Origin: an uncultured Lachnoclostridium sp.
Lineage (GTDB): Bacteria; Bacillota; Clostridia; Lachnospirales; Lachnospiraceae
Assembly (NCBI GenBank): GCA_946499505.1
Contig: CAMMSL010000013.1
Location: forward strand, 1 to 64,000
Length of the DNA: 64,000 nucleotides
Direction of reading: 5' to 3'
Program-made: the position numbers and the translations under genes
The notes under the pieces: model-generated
The model's input: the letters and a program-made list of their open reading frames with translations, nothing else
Told to the model about the DNA's origin: nothing
Database searches by the model: none
Shown here: in pieces, positions 1 through 8,528 of the stretch
Position numbering within the stretch: position 1 is the first letter of the stretch
How the letters are laid out: every line of letters begins with the position of its first letter

Positions 1-1
1 C

Positions 2-159
2 TATATCTTCCCTGCTGTACGCCGTGCGCAACTTCGATTTCGCAGCTTCGCTGCTCCATCTCAGTCGCGGGCTGGCGCCCTATATCTTCCCTGCTGTACG
101 CCGTGCGCAACTTCGATTTCGCAGCTTCGCTGCTTCATCTCAGTCGCGGGCTGGCGCCC
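2..159. repeat. 79-bp tandem direct repeat, two copies, at left edge
   Basis: Two head-to-tail copies of a 79-bp unit (2-80 and 81-159), differing by one base (ctgctCcatc vs ctgctTcatc). The unit is GC-rich and contains short hairpin-like pieces (gcagcttcgctgc). The array touches the window edge, so more copies may lie outside. It sits downstream of the exporter operon terminator and encodes no convincing protein. Confidence 0.8.
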
Positions 160-162
160 TAT

Positions 163-222
163 AACGATAACAAAAAGTGCCTGACCGAGAATAAATTCTC
201 GTCAGACACTTTTATTATCGTT
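163..222 (-). terminator. Rho-independent terminator of the exporter operon
   Basis: Long hairpin with arms around AAGTGCCTGAC and GTCAGACACTT, an inner GAGAATaaATTCTC stem and A/T tracts on both flanks. It lies just beyond the stop of the last exporter gene. The stem is near symmetric, so it could work in both directions. Confidence 0.75.
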
Positions 223-238
223 GCACGGCTTGCAGCCA

Positions 239-2167
239 TCACGAAAGTTCTAGTTTTCCTGTGTATAACTGATAGTAGGTTCCTTTCAGTTTGAGGAGTT
301 CTTCGTGTGTACCTCTCTCGATAATACGTCCATGCTCAAGCACCATGATCGCATCGCTGTTGCGGATGGTGGAGAGTCTGTGGGCGATCACAAATACGGT
401 ACGGCCTTTCATCAGGTTATCCATACCTTTCTGAACGATCTGCTCGGTTCTTGTATCGATGGAGGATGTCGCCTCATCGAGGATCAGTACCGGCGGGTCT
501 GCGATTGCCGCTCTCGCGATTGCGAGCAGCTGTCTCTGACCCTGTGAAAGTTCTTCGCCGTCGCCGCTCAGATGTGTATCATAGCCGTTCGGCAGCATAC
601 GGATGAAGCCGTCTGCATGTGCCAGTTTTGCTGCATTTACTACTTCTTCGTCAGTTGCATCCAGTTTGCCGTAACGGATGTTTTCTTTGATCGTTCCGGT
701 AAACAGATGTGTATCCTGAAGCACGATGCCGAGCGACCGTCTCAGATCGGCTTTCTTGATCTTATTGATATTGATGTCATCGTAACGGATCTTTCCGTCG
801 GCCACATCATAGAAACGGTTGATCAGGTTGGTGATCGTTGTCTTGCCGGCTCCGGTAGATCCCACGAACGCCAGCTTCTGTCCCGGTTTCGCATACAGGG
901 TCAGGTCATGAAGCACCATATGATCCGGCGTATATCCGAATGTCATATCATAGAAGCGCACATCGCCTTTCAGTTCCTGATAGGTAACAGTGCCGTCTGC
1001 CTTGTGAGGATGTTTCCATGCCCACAGACCGGTACGCTCCTCGCACTCGGAAAGGCTTCCGTCCGCATTTCTTTTTGCATTGACAAGAGTAACATAACCG
1101 TCGTCCACCTCTGACGGCTCATCCATCATACGGAAGATACGCTCGGCTCCTGCGAGTGCCATGATAATGGAGTTGAACTGCTGGGCCACCTGCATAAACG
1201 GCTGTGTAAAGCTCTTTGTGAACTGCAGGTAGGAAGCCATGACTCCCAGCGTGATATTTCCGATACCCGCTACAGAGAGGAAGCCCCCGAACACTGCTGT
1301 GAGTACGAACTGAAGGTTTCCGAGGTTACCGATGATCGGTCCCATCATGCTGGCAAATGTATGTGCATTGGACGCACTGGTAAAGAGTCTTTCATTCAGC
1401 TGGTCGAACTCTTCCTCAGAAATCTTCTCATGGTTAAACACCTTAATGACTCTCTGTCCGTTCATACGCTCCTCGACAAATCCGGTAATATCTGCCAGAT
1501 CAAGCTGCTGACGGATGAAATATTTTCCACTGTTTCCTGTTACGACCTTTGACACAAGGATCATCACAATGATCATGAGCACTGCAAGCACTGTCAGGAT
1601 CGGGCTCAGGACGAGCATGGAGATAAATGTAACAATAATCGTAAACGCCGACATCAGTACCTGCGGGATAGACTGGTTGATCATCTGGCGCAGGGTATCT
1701 GTATCGTTCGTATAAAGACTCATGATAGAGCCGTTCGTATTCTGGTCAAAATAGCGGATCGGCAGTGTCTGCATATGTTCAAACATCTCATCGCGGACAC
1801 GTTTTAACACGCCCTGTCCGATCACTACCATCATACGGCTGTAGATAAATGTTGCGATTACTCCCAGAAGGAAGATCGTTCCCAGCACTGCCAGTGCCAT
1901 ATAAAGCTCTGTGTAATCTGGATTCTGCTGTCCGATCAGCGGGATGATAAAGTCATCCAGCAGGAACTTCAGTGACAGAGATACGGAGATTGAAGCGACG
2001 GAACTCATGAGGATACAGATCAGCGCGATGATGAACTGCACTTTATATGTTCCGAACACATAACCAAGGAGTCTTTTCGCTGTCTTGATTGTTCCCTTTG
2101 TCACTGCGGGACCGCCGCCGGCTCTCTGCTGAACCTGCTGAGCATTGCTGTTATTCTGATCACTCAT
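239..2167 (-). CDS. ABC exporter half-transporter, canonical ATPase subunit
   Basis: A 642-residue membrane ABC exporter subunit: six transmembrane helices in the first ~350 residues, then a nucleotide-binding domain. The Walker A is GSTGAGKTT, the signature LSQGQ, Walker B VLILDEATSSID and the H-loop IAHRLST, so all catalytic residues are present. An insert of about 40 residues before the ATPase domain (around residues 360-400) is longer than usual. The start overlaps the end of the upstream partner by 8 bp, which implies translational coupling and an obligate heterodimer. It is likely a multidrug or lipid/peptide exporter; the substrate cannot be told from sequence. Confidence 0.93.
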   Translation of the reverse strand: MSDQNNSNAQQVQQRAGGGPAVTKGTIKTAKRLLGYVFGTYKVQFIIALICILMSSVASISVSLSLKFLLDDFIIPLIGQQNPDYTELYMALAVLGTIFLLGVIATFIYSRMMVVIGQGVLKRVRDEMFEHMQTLPIRYFDQNTNGSIMSLYTNDTDTLRQMINQSIPQVLMSAFTIIVTFISMLVLSPILTVLAVLMIIVMILVSKVVTGNSGKYFIRQQLDLADITGFVEERMNGQRVIKVFNHEKISEEEFDQLNERLFTSASNAHTFASMMGPIIGNLGNLQFVLTAVFGGFLSVAGIGNITLGVMASYLQFTKSFTQPFMQVAQQFNSIIMALAGAERIFRMMDEPSEVDDGYVTLVNAKRNADGSLSECEERTGLWAWKHPHKADGTVTYQELKGDVRFYDMTFGYTPDHMVLHDLTLYAKPGQKLAFVGSTGAGKTTITNLINRFYDVADGKIRYDDININKIKKADLRRSLGIVLQDTHLFTGTIKENIRYGKLDATDEEVVNAAKLAHADGFIRMLPNGYDTHLSGDGEELSQGQRQLLAIARAAIADPPVLILDEATSSIDTRTEQIVQKGMDNLMKGRTVFVIAHRLSTIRNSDAIMVLEHGRIIERGTHEELLKLKGTYYQLYTGKLELS

Positions 2168-3893
2168 CGTCAGCGCCTCCTTTCACCTGTGATTCGTATA
2201 CTTCCCTGTAAATCTCATTTGTCTTGAGAAGCTCTTCTGACGTACCGATTCCGTTGATCTCACCGTTATCCATAACAATGATCATATCTGCATCTTCGAC
2301 AGAAGAAATTCTCTGCGCAATGATGATCTTTGTCGTATCCGGGATCTCCTCGCGGAACGCCTGACGGATCAGGGCGTCTGTCCTTGTATCCACCGCGCTG
2401 GTAGAGTCGTCGAGGATCAGGATCTTCGGCTTCTTAAGCAGGGCTCTGGCGATACACAGTCTCTGCTTCTGACCGCCGGATACATTATTTCCGCCTTCCA
2501 CGATCATCGAATTGTAGCCGGCCGGGAACTCGCTGATAAATCCGTCTGCCTGAGCCAGCTTACAGACTCTCTGAACTTCTTCATCACTGGCGTTCTCATC
2601 GCCCCAGCGGATATTGTCATAAATCGTACCTGTAAAGAGCACATTTTTCTGAAGCACCATGGACACCTGATCACGGAGCGCTTCCAGACTGTATTTACGG
2701 ACGTCTACGCCGCCGACCTTGACAGCACCGCCGGTCACATCATAAAGTCTCGGGATCAGCTGTACGAGAGTTGACTTGGCGCTTCCGGTACCGCCGATCA
2801 CACCGATGATCTGGCCGCTTTTAATATGAAGGTTTACATCTTTTAGAGAAAGATTGCCGCCCTCTCCTGCATAGCTGAAGTTTACATGCTCAAAATCAAT
2901 ATCGCCGTTTTTCACTTCTGTAACGGCATCTGCCGCGTCTTCCATCTCCGGCACTTCATCGAGCACTTCCGTGATACGGTCTGTAGATGCCTCGGCGATC
3001 ATGATCATCGTAAATACGAAAGTAACCATCATCAGTGACATCAGGATCTGAAGCGCATATACGATAACACTGGTCAGCTCGCCTGTCTGCATCGTTCCTG
3101 TGATAATGCTCTCACCGCCGATCAGCACCATGATAATAACAACGGCATATACCGTAAACTGCATGATCGGCGAGTTCCATGCAACGATTTTCTCCGCTTT
3201 TGTGAAAAGCTTGAATACAAGCGTTGATACCTTTCCGAACTTCTCCATCTCATGGTCTGCACGGACATAAGCCTTTACCACTCTCGCGGCATTGACATTT
3301 TCCTGAACCGTATTATTAAGTACATCGTACTCATCAAATACCTGTACGAAATGCGGGTGTGCCATCTTTGCGATCGCGATCAGCGCACCTCCGAGGATCG
3401 GCACCGTGATCAGCATGATGACTGCAATCTTTACGCTGATCGTCAGCGTCATGATCAATGACAGGATGATCATGATCGGCGCCCTCGCCAGAAGACGGAT
3501 CGTAAACATATATGCCATCTGCACGTTTGTGATATCCGTCGTCATCCTTGTCACAAGGCTTGACGTTGAAAAGTGGTCAATGTTTCCAAATGAAAAATCC
3601 TGTATTTTGTAAAAAATGTCATGGCGCAGATTCTTCGCATATCCTGAGGATGCGATCGCGCCCATCTGTCCTGCTTTCGCGCCGAAAACAAGTGCGAGCA
3701 TCGCCATAACGATGAGCAGCACTCCGGTCCGGATGATATAACCCATATCACCGTTTGCAATTCCGACATCGATGATGTTCGCCATCAGAAGCGGAATCAG
3801 CACTTCCATCAGCACCTCAAGACAGACCAGCACAGGGGTCAGAAAAGATTCGCGCTTGTATTCCCTGACGGAACGAAGTAATTTTCTATTCAT
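2160..3893 (-). CDS. ABC exporter half-transporter, degenerate ATPase subunit
   Basis: A 577-residue membrane ABC exporter subunit with an N-terminal six-helix domain and C-terminal ATPase domain (GGTGSAKST Walker A, VSGGQKQRL signature). Two catalytic positions are changed: Walker B reads LILDDSTSAVD, with Asp in place of the catalytic Glu, and the H-loop reads IIAQRISS, with Gln in place of His. The partner encoded next is canonical. One consensus and one degenerate site is known for heterodimeric exporters such as TM287/288 and BmrCD. The gene starts 8 bp inside the end of the MarR gene, so regulator and exporter form one transcript. Confidence 0.93.
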   Translation of the reverse strand: MNRKLLRSVREYKRESFLTPVLVCLEVLMEVLIPLLMANIIDVGIANGDMGYIIRTGVLLIVMAMLALVFGAKAGQMGAIASSGYAKNLRHDIFYKIQDFSFGNIDHFSTSSLVTRMTTDITNVQMAYMFTIRLLARAPIMIILSLIMTLTISVKIAVIMLITVPILGGALIAIAKMAHPHFVQVFDEYDVLNNTVQENVNAARVVKAYVRADHEMEKFGKVSTLVFKLFTKAEKIVAWNSPIMQFTVYAVVIIMVLIGGESIITGTMQTGELTSVIVYALQILMSLMMVTFVFTMIMIAEASTDRITEVLDEVPEMEDAADAVTEVKNGDIDFEHVNFSYAGEGGNLSLKDVNLHIKSGQIIGVIGGTGSAKSTLVQLIPRLYDVTGGAVKVGGVDVRKYSLEALRDQVSMVLQKNVLFTGTIYDNIRWGDENASDEEVQRVCKLAQADGFISEFPAGYNSMIVEGGNNVSGGQKQRLCIARALLKKPKILILDDSTSAVDTRTDALIRQAFREEIPDTTKIIIAQRISSVEDADMIIVMDNGEINGIGTSEELLKTNEIYREVYESQVKGGADDE

Positions 3894-4392
3894 GGTCTGT
3901 TATCTCCTCTCTCCTTTTTTCATCTACCGACAAATTCTCGGACATCTGTTCCAGCACTTCCCTGCAGACAGCCAGCTTTTCTTCCGGTATGTCTTTTGCA
4001 AGGAGCTCCTCGATATAACGGATATTATCCAGTATATGCTGGCGCACTCCTTTTGCTTTTTCCGTGGGCATCAGCTTCTTCAGGCGTGCATCCTTTTTCA
4101 CCGGTTCGCGGGTAATAAATCCGTTTTTCTCCAGAATCTGGAGCGTGCCTGTAGCAGTGGATCTGCGGATCTGGAATTCTTTTTCCACGTCTTTCTGATA
4201 AATATCCCTCCGCAGTGACTGAAACAGTATATAATGCAGGACAAGCCGCTGCATATTTGTAGTCAGGCTGTCTTCCTCCTCCTGCACGCACATCTGCCGC
4301 TTCAGCTGGTGGGAAAGCGTATTGATCAGCCGCCCGACGTCATGACCGCTGTCCGGCGTTTCTCTGTTATCGCCAATGCACATTACTGCCAC
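3886..4392 (-). CDS. MarR-family transcriptional regulator
   Basis: A 168-residue winged-helix regulator. The core around residues 45-125 matches MarR: LFQSLRRDIYQKDVEKEF, then RRSTATGTLQILEKNGFI as recognition helix, then the wing REPVKKDARLKKLMPT. The first possible start is GTG at 4392 with GGAAAGGA just upstream; an ATG three codons later (4383) is the alternative. It is the first gene of a three-gene overlapping operon with the two exporter subunits and probably represses its own promoter until a ligand is bound. The ligand is unknown. Confidence 0.9.
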   Translation of the reverse strand: MAVMCIGDNRETPDSGHDVGRLINTLSHQLKRQMCVQEEEDSLTTNMQRLVLHYILFQSLRRDIYQKDVEKEFQIRRSTATGTLQILEKNGFITREPVKKDARLKKLMPTEKAKGVRQHILDNIRYIEELLAKDIPEEKLAVCREVLEQMSENLSVDEKRREEITDHE

Positions 4393-4417
4393 ACATCCTT
4401 TCCATGCTCTAGATAAT

Positions 4418-4465
4418 TTGTTCGGTAACTAACAATATAGTATAGAGATTTAAAATTATTGTCAA
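4418..4465 (-). promoter_or_regulatory. Promoter and candidate MarR operator of exporter operon
   Basis: On the minus strand, TTGACA (4460-4465) is followed after 17 bp by TACTAT (4437-4442); TATACT at 15 bp is the alternative -10. Immediately downstream is the imperfect palindrome TTGTTAGTTACCGAACAA (4418-4435), placed where a bound MarR dimer would block transcription. The operator role is inferred. Confidence 0.65.
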
Positions 4466-4483
4466 TCATCAAAATGCACAAAA

Positions 4484-4520
4484 GAAAAACTTCCGAATTA
4501 TATAAAATCGGAAGTTTTTC
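4484..4520. terminator. Perfect 13-bp inverted repeat between divergent operons
   Basis: GAAAAACTTCCGA (4484-4496) and its reverse complement (4508-4520) flank an 11-base loop. The shape is terminator-like, but the element lies between divergent promoters where no transcript should end. It may insulate the two units or be an operator. The rest of 4393-4774 holds the two promoters and AT-rich sequence only. Confidence 0.5.
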
Positions 4521-4710
4521 TCGTCATTATTTTAAAGCTGTCAGGCCGGTCGCAGGAGGATTTACTGTACTTCTGCTCTATTTTTTTGAGGGTTATGGTG
4601 TTCTATCCTTCTTTTTCATATGAATATACTACTATTATTCCCAGACGCGATTTTTCTTTATGAGTTTTTCCTATATTTTTCATGTAATTTTCTTCTTTTT
4701 TAAACAAAAT

Positions 4711-4768
4711 TGTAGAAAATTTCTATAAAGAACGTTATAATAAAAAACAGTAAGAATGAAAGTGAGGG
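4711..4768 (+). promoter_or_regulatory. Probable glgC promoter and ribosome site
   Basis: A perfect -10 TATAAT lies at 4736-4741; no good -35 is visible at 17 bp (TTGTAG at 20 bp is too far), so an activator may be needed. GTGAGGG at 4762-4768 is the ribosome site for the ATG at 4775. Confidence 0.5.
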
Positions 4769-4774
4769 CTCATT

Positions 4775-5914
4775 ATGAAACAAAATAACATGTTAGCTAT
4801 GATTTTAGCTGGCGGCCGCGGCTCACGTCTTCATGAGCTGACGAAAAAAGTGGCTAAACCGGCTGTTTCATATGGCGGGAAATACCGCATCATCGATTTC
4901 CCACTCAGCAACTGTGCAAATAGCGGCATTGATGTTGTCGGTGTATTAACGCAGTATGAATCTGTTCTGCTTAACAGCTATGTCGCAGCGGGACGCCGCT
5001 GGGGTCTTGATGCAAAAGACAGCGGTGTATATGTACTTCCGCCGCGCGAGAAATCCGATGCAGATCTGGACGTATACAGAGGAACTGCAGATGCGATTTC
5101 ACAGAATATCGACTTTATCGATGCATATTCCCCGGAATATCTTCTGATCCTTTCCGGAGACCACATCTATAAAATGAATTATGCCAAGATGCTTGCTTAC
5201 CACAAAGAGTGCCAGTCTGACGCAACGATCGCGGTAATCGAAGTTCCGATGAAAGAAGCAAGCCGTTTCGGTATCATGAATACAAACGAGACAGGCCGTA
5301 TTATTGAATTTGAAGAAAAACCGGAACATCCGAAGAGCAACCTGGCATCCATGGGTATCTATATCTTCAATTGGAAGACACTGAGAAAGATGCTTCTTGC
5401 AGATATGAAAGATCCGGATTCTTCACACGACTTTGGTAAAGATATTATCCCGACTCTCTTAAAAGAAGGCAAGAATGTATTTGCTTACAAATATAAAGGC
5501 TACTGGAAAGACGTTGGAACGATTGATTCGCTCTGGGAAGCAAACATGGATCTGCTCAGCAAGAACAATGAGCTTGATCTTCATGATCCTACCTGGAAGA
5601 TCTATACAGAAGACGTGACTGCATTGCCGCAGTATATCGGTGCTGACGCCACGATCGAAAAAGCATTTATCACACAGGGCTGCGTAGTAGACGGCGAAGT
5701 GAAAAACTCTGTACTGTTCACGAATTCTAAAGTTGCAGCAGGTGCCAAGGTCATCGACAGTGTACTGATGCCGGGCGCAGAAGTTGCCGAAGGTGCAGTA
5801 GTCACACGTGCCCTCGTAGCTGACGGCATTAAGATTGGTAAGAATGCAGTAGTAGGAAGTGCTGACAGCGAAAACATTGAACTTGTTGCAAAACGTGTAA
5901 AGGGGGATGAATAA
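4775..5914 (+). CDS. glgC: Glucose-1-phosphate adenylyltransferase, catalytic subunit
   Basis: ADP-glucose pyrophosphorylase: ATP + glucose-1-phosphate to ADP-glucose + PPi, the committed step of glycogen synthesis. The 379-residue protein has the nucleotidyltransferase signature [13 protein letters not shown] at residues 11-23, the [10 protein letters not shown] metal/substrate motif near 130, the FEEKP sugar-phosphate motif near 180, and a C-terminal left-handed beta-helix of hexapeptide repeats (GAKV, GAEV, GAVV) from about residue 290. It is followed by glgD one base after its stop. In Firmicutes GlgC and GlgD form a heterotetramer. Confidence 0.96.
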   Translation: MKQNNMLAMILAGGRGSRLHELTKKVAKPAVSYGGKYRIIDFPLSNCANSGIDVVGVLTQYESVLLNSYVAAGRRWGLDAKDSGVYVLPPREKSDADLDVYRGTADAISQNIDFIDAYSPEYLLILSGDHIYKMNYAKMLAYHKECQSDATIAVIEVPMKEASRFGIMNTNETGRIIEFEEKPEHPKSNLASMGIYIFNWKTLRKMLLADMKDPDSSHDFGKDIIPTLLKEGKNVFAYKYKGYWKDVGTIDSLWEANMDLLSKNNELDLHDPTWKIYTEDVTALPQYIGADATIEKAFITQGCVVDGEVKNSVLFTNSKVAAGAKVIDSVLMPGAEVAEGAVVTRALVADGIKIGKNAVVGSADSENIELVAKRVKGDE

Positions 5915-5915
5915 T

Positions 5916-7031
5916 ATGAATAAGGCATTCGGAATTGTTAATTTTGCCGGAAATCACATTAAGGTAGAAGGCCTTCAGGATTACCGCCCTGTAGGAGCAT
6001 TCTCATTCCTCGGCAGATACCGCATCATCGATTTCCCGATCTCTAATATGAGTAACAGCGGTATTGACAACATTCAGGTTTACGTACGCAGGAAACCGCG
6101 TTCCCTGACCGAGCACCTGGGAACAGGACGTCATTATAATATCAACTCAAAACGCGGTAAACTGAGCATCATGTATACAGAATCTTCTCAGGTAGGCGAT
6201 ATCTACAGTACCGATATCCAGGCTTACATCGAGAACATGGACTGCATTGAAAGAATGACTCAGCCGTATGTTGTCATTGCCCCGAGCTATATGATCTATA
6301 CTGCGGACTATAGTGATTTTATTCAGGCACATATCGACTCAGGCGCAGATATTTCCATGATGTATCACGCTGTTGATAACGCAAAAGATGCATTCCTTGC
6401 ATGCGATACACTGAATATCAACAAACAAAAAGGTGTACTTTCTATCGAGCCGAACCGCGGAAATGCAAAGAACAGAAATATCTTCATGGATACATATGTA
6501 ATGACGAAAGAACTTTTCCTCGAGCTGGTAAACAAAGCTCATAAAACATCATCTATGTATACATTTGCAGATATTATTGATGAGGAATGCGAAGAGCTCG
6601 ACATCCGTGCCGTTCCGCACAGAGGATATTTCGCAGCGATCACGGATTTCAAGAGCTACTATGATGCAAACATGGATCTGATCGATCTGAAGAACGCAAT
6701 GAATCTGTTCGACGATGAGTGGCCGGTATATACCCGTACAAACGACTCCTGTCCGACACAGTATTTTGCAGACAGCAAGGTTACTTCCTCCGTTGTCTCC
6801 AATGGCTGCCTGATCGACGGCGAGATCGAGAACTCCATCATCGGTCGAGGCTGCGTCATCAAACCGGGAGCTGTCGTTAAGAACTGCGTGATCTCTGCTG
6901 ATGTTGTCATCGGCAAAGGTGTTCACATTGAGAATATGATGGTAGATAAGCACGCGAGACTGATCCGTGGAAAGAGGATCATCGCTTCTCCGGAAAAACC
7001 GGGATATGTAAAACGCGGGGATACACTGTAA
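5916..7031 (+). CDS. glgD: Glucose-1-phosphate adenylyltransferase regulatory subunit
   Basis: GlgD is a GlgC paralogue (371 residues from this start) without the catalytic GGxGxRL loop: its N-terminus reads FGIVNFAGNHIKVEGLQDYRP where GlgC has the nucleotide-binding glycine loop. It keeps the RYRIIDFPISNM core and a C-terminal hexapeptide beta-helix. In Firmicutes GlgD is known to modulate GlgC rather than catalyse alone. The start is placed at 5916 because the AAGGGGG ribosome site (5900-5906) abuts the earlier in-frame ATG at 5907 but is well spaced from this one. Confidence 0.94.
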   Translation: MNKAFGIVNFAGNHIKVEGLQDYRPVGAFSFLGRYRIIDFPISNMSNSGIDNIQVYVRRKPRSLTEHLGTGRHYNINSKRGKLSIMYTESSQVGDIYSTDIQAYIENMDCIERMTQPYVVIAPSYMIYTADYSDFIQAHIDSGADISMMYHAVDNAKDAFLACDTLNINKQKGVLSIEPNRGNAKNRNIFMDTYVMTKELFLELVNKAHKTSSMYTFADIIDEECEELDIRAVPHRGYFAAITDFKSYYDANMDLIDLKNAMNLFDDEWPVYTRTNDSCPTQYFADSKVTSSVVSNGCLIDGEIENSIIGRGCVIKPGAVVKNCVISADVVIGKGVHIENMMVDKHARLIRGKRIIASPEKPGYVKRGDTL

Positions 7032-7060
7032 ATTGTTCTTTCCAGATTGAAAAGTATCCG

Positions 7061-7105
7061 CCGGGAGATATGTGTTGTTAGCACATATCTCCCGGCTGCT
7101 TTCTT
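7061..7105 (+). terminator. glgCD terminator
   Basis: Perfect 14-bp stem CCGGGAGATATGTG (7061-7074) / CACATATCTCCCGG (7082-7095) with a 7-base loop, followed by a pyrimidine-rich tail. Confidence 0.8.
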
Positions 7106-7157
7106 TCCTATCCCGAAAACCGAATTTCAGACGTAAATATCAAAATCTGAACAATAT

Positions 7158-8378
7158 TTACAAAGAGTTGTCTGTCAATCCGAGAAGCCAATCCCTTGCA
7201 TTGATCCTGCGTATCCCGTCATACTGTGCTTCCGGGTCATCATCGAGTGTCAGAATCATTTTGGGATAATGATCCCGAATCGCCATAAGTGGTCTCAGTT
7301 CCCGTTCCAGCGTCTTTTCATCCCGAACAGAAAGGGCAACCTGATAATACAGTATTCCTTTACTGTTCTGTGCGACAAAATTAACTTCAAAGGAATCAAT
7401 TTTCCCCACATATACATCATATCCTCTGCGGAGCAATTCCAGATATACCACATTTTCCAGAATATGCCCCGCATCCATCTGCCTTGATCCTAACAGCATA
7501 TAACGAAGTCCTATATCCACTACATAATACTTTTCCAAGGTCTTCAAGTATTGCTTTCCTTTGATATTGTACCGCTTTGCCTGGTAAATAATATAGCTTT
7601 CTGTCAGAGCCTCCAGATATTTTTCAACCGTTTTCGTATCTATTTTCCGCCCATCGGAAGTCATTGTATCTGCGATCTTCTTAGAAGAAAGTGGATTCCC
7701 GATATTGTCAAACACAAACCGCAGGACACTTTTGAGCATCATGGTATCCGTGATTCTCTTTCGGCTTACAATATCTTTGACTACGATCGTATTGTACAGT
7801 CCTTCCAGGTAATCCCTAATTTCGTCTGGCTGCTCTTTCAGTTCCAAGGTATAGGGGAATGAACTGTTTTCCAGATATTCTGTGTATTTCACACCCCTGT
7901 CCGCCATGCTGCCCGTACTCTCCATATATTCTTTAAAAGACAATGGAAGCATTTCAATCTGCACATACCGTCCGGAAATCAGAGTTGCAATCTCACTAGA
8001 GAGCATATAGGCATTGGAGCCGGTGATATAAATATCCACATTTTTCTTAATATGCAGGCTGTCCACCACTTTGGGGAAATCCTCAACATGCTGGATCTCA
8101 TCCAGAAAAATATAGGTCATTTTTCCCGGAACCAGGCGTTCTTTTAAATATGCATATAGTTTCCTGTAATCTGTCAGTTCTTCAAAATCAATATCCTCAA
8201 AGTTTATTGAAATGATCTGTTCCTCTTCTGTCCCATGTTCCAGCAGCCAATTCTGATAAATCTCCAACAGGGTAGATTTCCCGCATCTGCGGATGCCTGT
8301 AACAACCTTAATAAGCTGTTTATCTTTGAAAACAATCAGTTTATTCAGATATTCTTTCCGTTGAAGTATCATGAGCAT
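7158..8378 (-). CDS. AAA-family ATPase with DUF4143 domain
   Basis: A 406-residue protein of the AAA_14/DUF4143 family. The P-loop GIRRCGKSTLLE is near residue 30, Walker B YIFLDEIQH near 93, and the ITGSNAYML sensor segment near 120. The C-terminal DUF4143 part has the typical YYVVDIGLRYMLLG and ENVVYLELLRRGYDVYVGK segments, a restriction-nuclease-like fold. Such genes are common single-gene, often horizontally mobile units in gut Firmicutes; their role is unknown. The start could be the first ATG (8378) or the third codon (8372). Its promoter overlaps the terminator of the upstream hydratase gene. Confidence 0.88.
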   Translation of the reverse strand: MLMILQRKEYLNKLIVFKDKQLIKVVTGIRRCGKSTLLEIYQNWLLEHGTEEEQIISINFEDIDFEELTDYRKLYAYLKERLVPGKMTYIFLDEIQHVEDFPKVVDSLHIKKNVDIYITGSNAYMLSSEIATLISGRYVQIEMLPLSFKEYMESTGSMADRGVKYTEYLENSSFPYTLELKEQPDEIRDYLEGLYNTIVVKDIVSRKRITDTMMLKSVLRFVFDNIGNPLSSKKIADTMTSDGRKIDTKTVEKYLEALTESYIIYQAKRYNIKGKQYLKTLEKYYVVDIGLRYMLLGSRQMDAGHILENVVYLELLRRGYDVYVGKIDSFEVNFVAQNSKGILYYQVALSVRDEKTLERELRPLMAIRDHYPKMILTLDDDPEAQYDGIRRINARDWLLGLTDNSL

Positions 8379-8403
8379 ACCACCCTTCTCAATTTCTAAG
8401 GTT

Positions 8404-8431
8404 AGTATACCCTAAACCAAAAAAATATCAA
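8404..8431 (-). promoter_or_regulatory. Promoter of the DUF4143 ATPase gene
   Basis: Minus-strand TTGATA (8426-8431), 16-bp spacer, TATACT (8404-8409). The -35 box lies inside the distal arm of the upstream terminator palindrome. Confidence 0.6.
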
Positions 8432-8469
8432 AAGTTTTGGGATTGCAATCCAAAAACTTTTGATATTTT
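8422..8469 (-). terminator. 48-bp palindromic terminator after hydratase gene
   Basis: Two 24-base arms centred on GATTGCAATC pair with a single mismatch. On the minus strand the stem ends in a run of seven T, so it should terminate transcripts from the hydratase gene. Confidence 0.75.
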
Positions 8470-8528
8470 GTTATTTTTAGGAATATATTTCTGATTTAGT
8501 CTAAAATCAAATCTAATATATACGGAAT

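Noticed and set aside
2..159. CRISPR array
   Set aside because: The repeats are 79 bp, directly abutting and without unique spacers; no cas genes are seen.
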